Below, piece by piece: positions 5,392 through 5,459 of a DNA stretch of 5,459 nucleotides. Source of the DNA: Flavobacteriales bacterium (GTDB lineage Bacteria > Bacteroidota > Bacteroidia > Flavobacteriales_D > Sanyastnellaceae); NCBI GenBank assembly GCA_027488055.1, contig JAIYCK010000363.1:1-5459 (forward strand). Direction: 5' to 3'. Made by a program: the position numbers and the translations under genes. The notes below the pieces were generated by a model, which had not been told where the DNA came from, made no database searches, and saw only the letters and a list, made by a program, of their open reading frames with translations. Numbering within the stretch: the stretch's first letter is position 1; each line of letters starts with the position of its first letter.

Positions 5392-5459
5392 ATGGGAACT
5401 CAACCATTTTTATTCGATCTAGCCCTTTACACACCAAATCAAACCAAAATGAACTATGA
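5392..5459 (+). CDS. Possible start of a rightward gene, truncated by the window edge
   Basis: From ATG 5392 the frame stays open for 22 codons to the edge, reading MGTQPFLFDLALYTPNQT and then KMNY; a second in-frame ATG lies at 5449. CTGGTTTGCCCC just upstream keeps the TTTG half of the phylum's -7 box but lacks its TA half. There is no Shine-Dalgarno site. The sequence is too short to recognise, and it does not look like the N-terminus of cyanophycin synthetase as I recall it. The opposite strand also has a short open stretch here, so this is a tentative call. Confidence 0.3.
   Translation, partial: MGTQPFLFDLALYTPNQTKMNY

Noticed and set aside
5363..5459. tRNA-like pieces near the right edge (TTCGATC)
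   Set aside because: The flanking bases do not form a T-arm stem or acceptor stem, so no tRNA is supported.

Overview
The window looks like chromosomal DNA from a member of the Bacteroidota. Three signs agree: several genes are preceded by the phylum's TAnnTTTG -7 promoter box, Shine-Dalgarno sites are mostly weak or absent, and one secreted protein ends in a domain resembling the type IX secretion (T9SS) type A sorting domain. A LytS-type histidine kinase and an intracellular cyanophycinase also fit. I do not assign a genus.

Layout from left to right. (1) The N-terminal part of a membrane-bound LytS/YehU-type sensor histidine kinase runs leftward off the window and has no ATG start. (2) A compact divergent promoter region at 807-823 separates it from a rightward pair: an acyl-carrier-protein phosphodiesterase-like gene (840-1469) and a small secreted protein with a T9SS-like C-terminus (1506-2288). 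(3) A convergent junction at 2289-2547 carries terminators facing both ways. (4) A leftward gene at 2548-3165 encodes a membrane protein made of two DUF4389 domains, and contains a 19-base A/T homopolymer inside its reading frame. (5) Divergent from it is a plant-type L-asparaginase/isoaspartyl peptidase (3273-4196). (6) Convergent with that is an intracellular cyanophycinase (4307-5176, minus strand). (7) The last 283 bases hold the cyanophycinase promoter, a perfect 10-bp hairpin at 5340-5362, and possibly the start of a rightward gene at 5392.

The clearest functional unit is the neighbouring pair cyanophycinase plus isoaspartyl peptidase. The first would cut cyanophycin into beta-Asp-Arg dipeptides and the second would split these into Asp and Arg. 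All catalytic residues I could place by alignment from memory are present in both. No cyanophycin synthetase is visible, so synthesis would have to be encoded outside the window.

I see no rRNA, tRNA, CRISPR array, insertion sequence, integrase, phage gene or plasmid origin. Nothing here amounts to a clearly new biological system. The most unusual points are the 19-base homopolymer (a possible slippage switch), the nearly mirror-symmetric divergent promoter, and the hairpin near the right edge.
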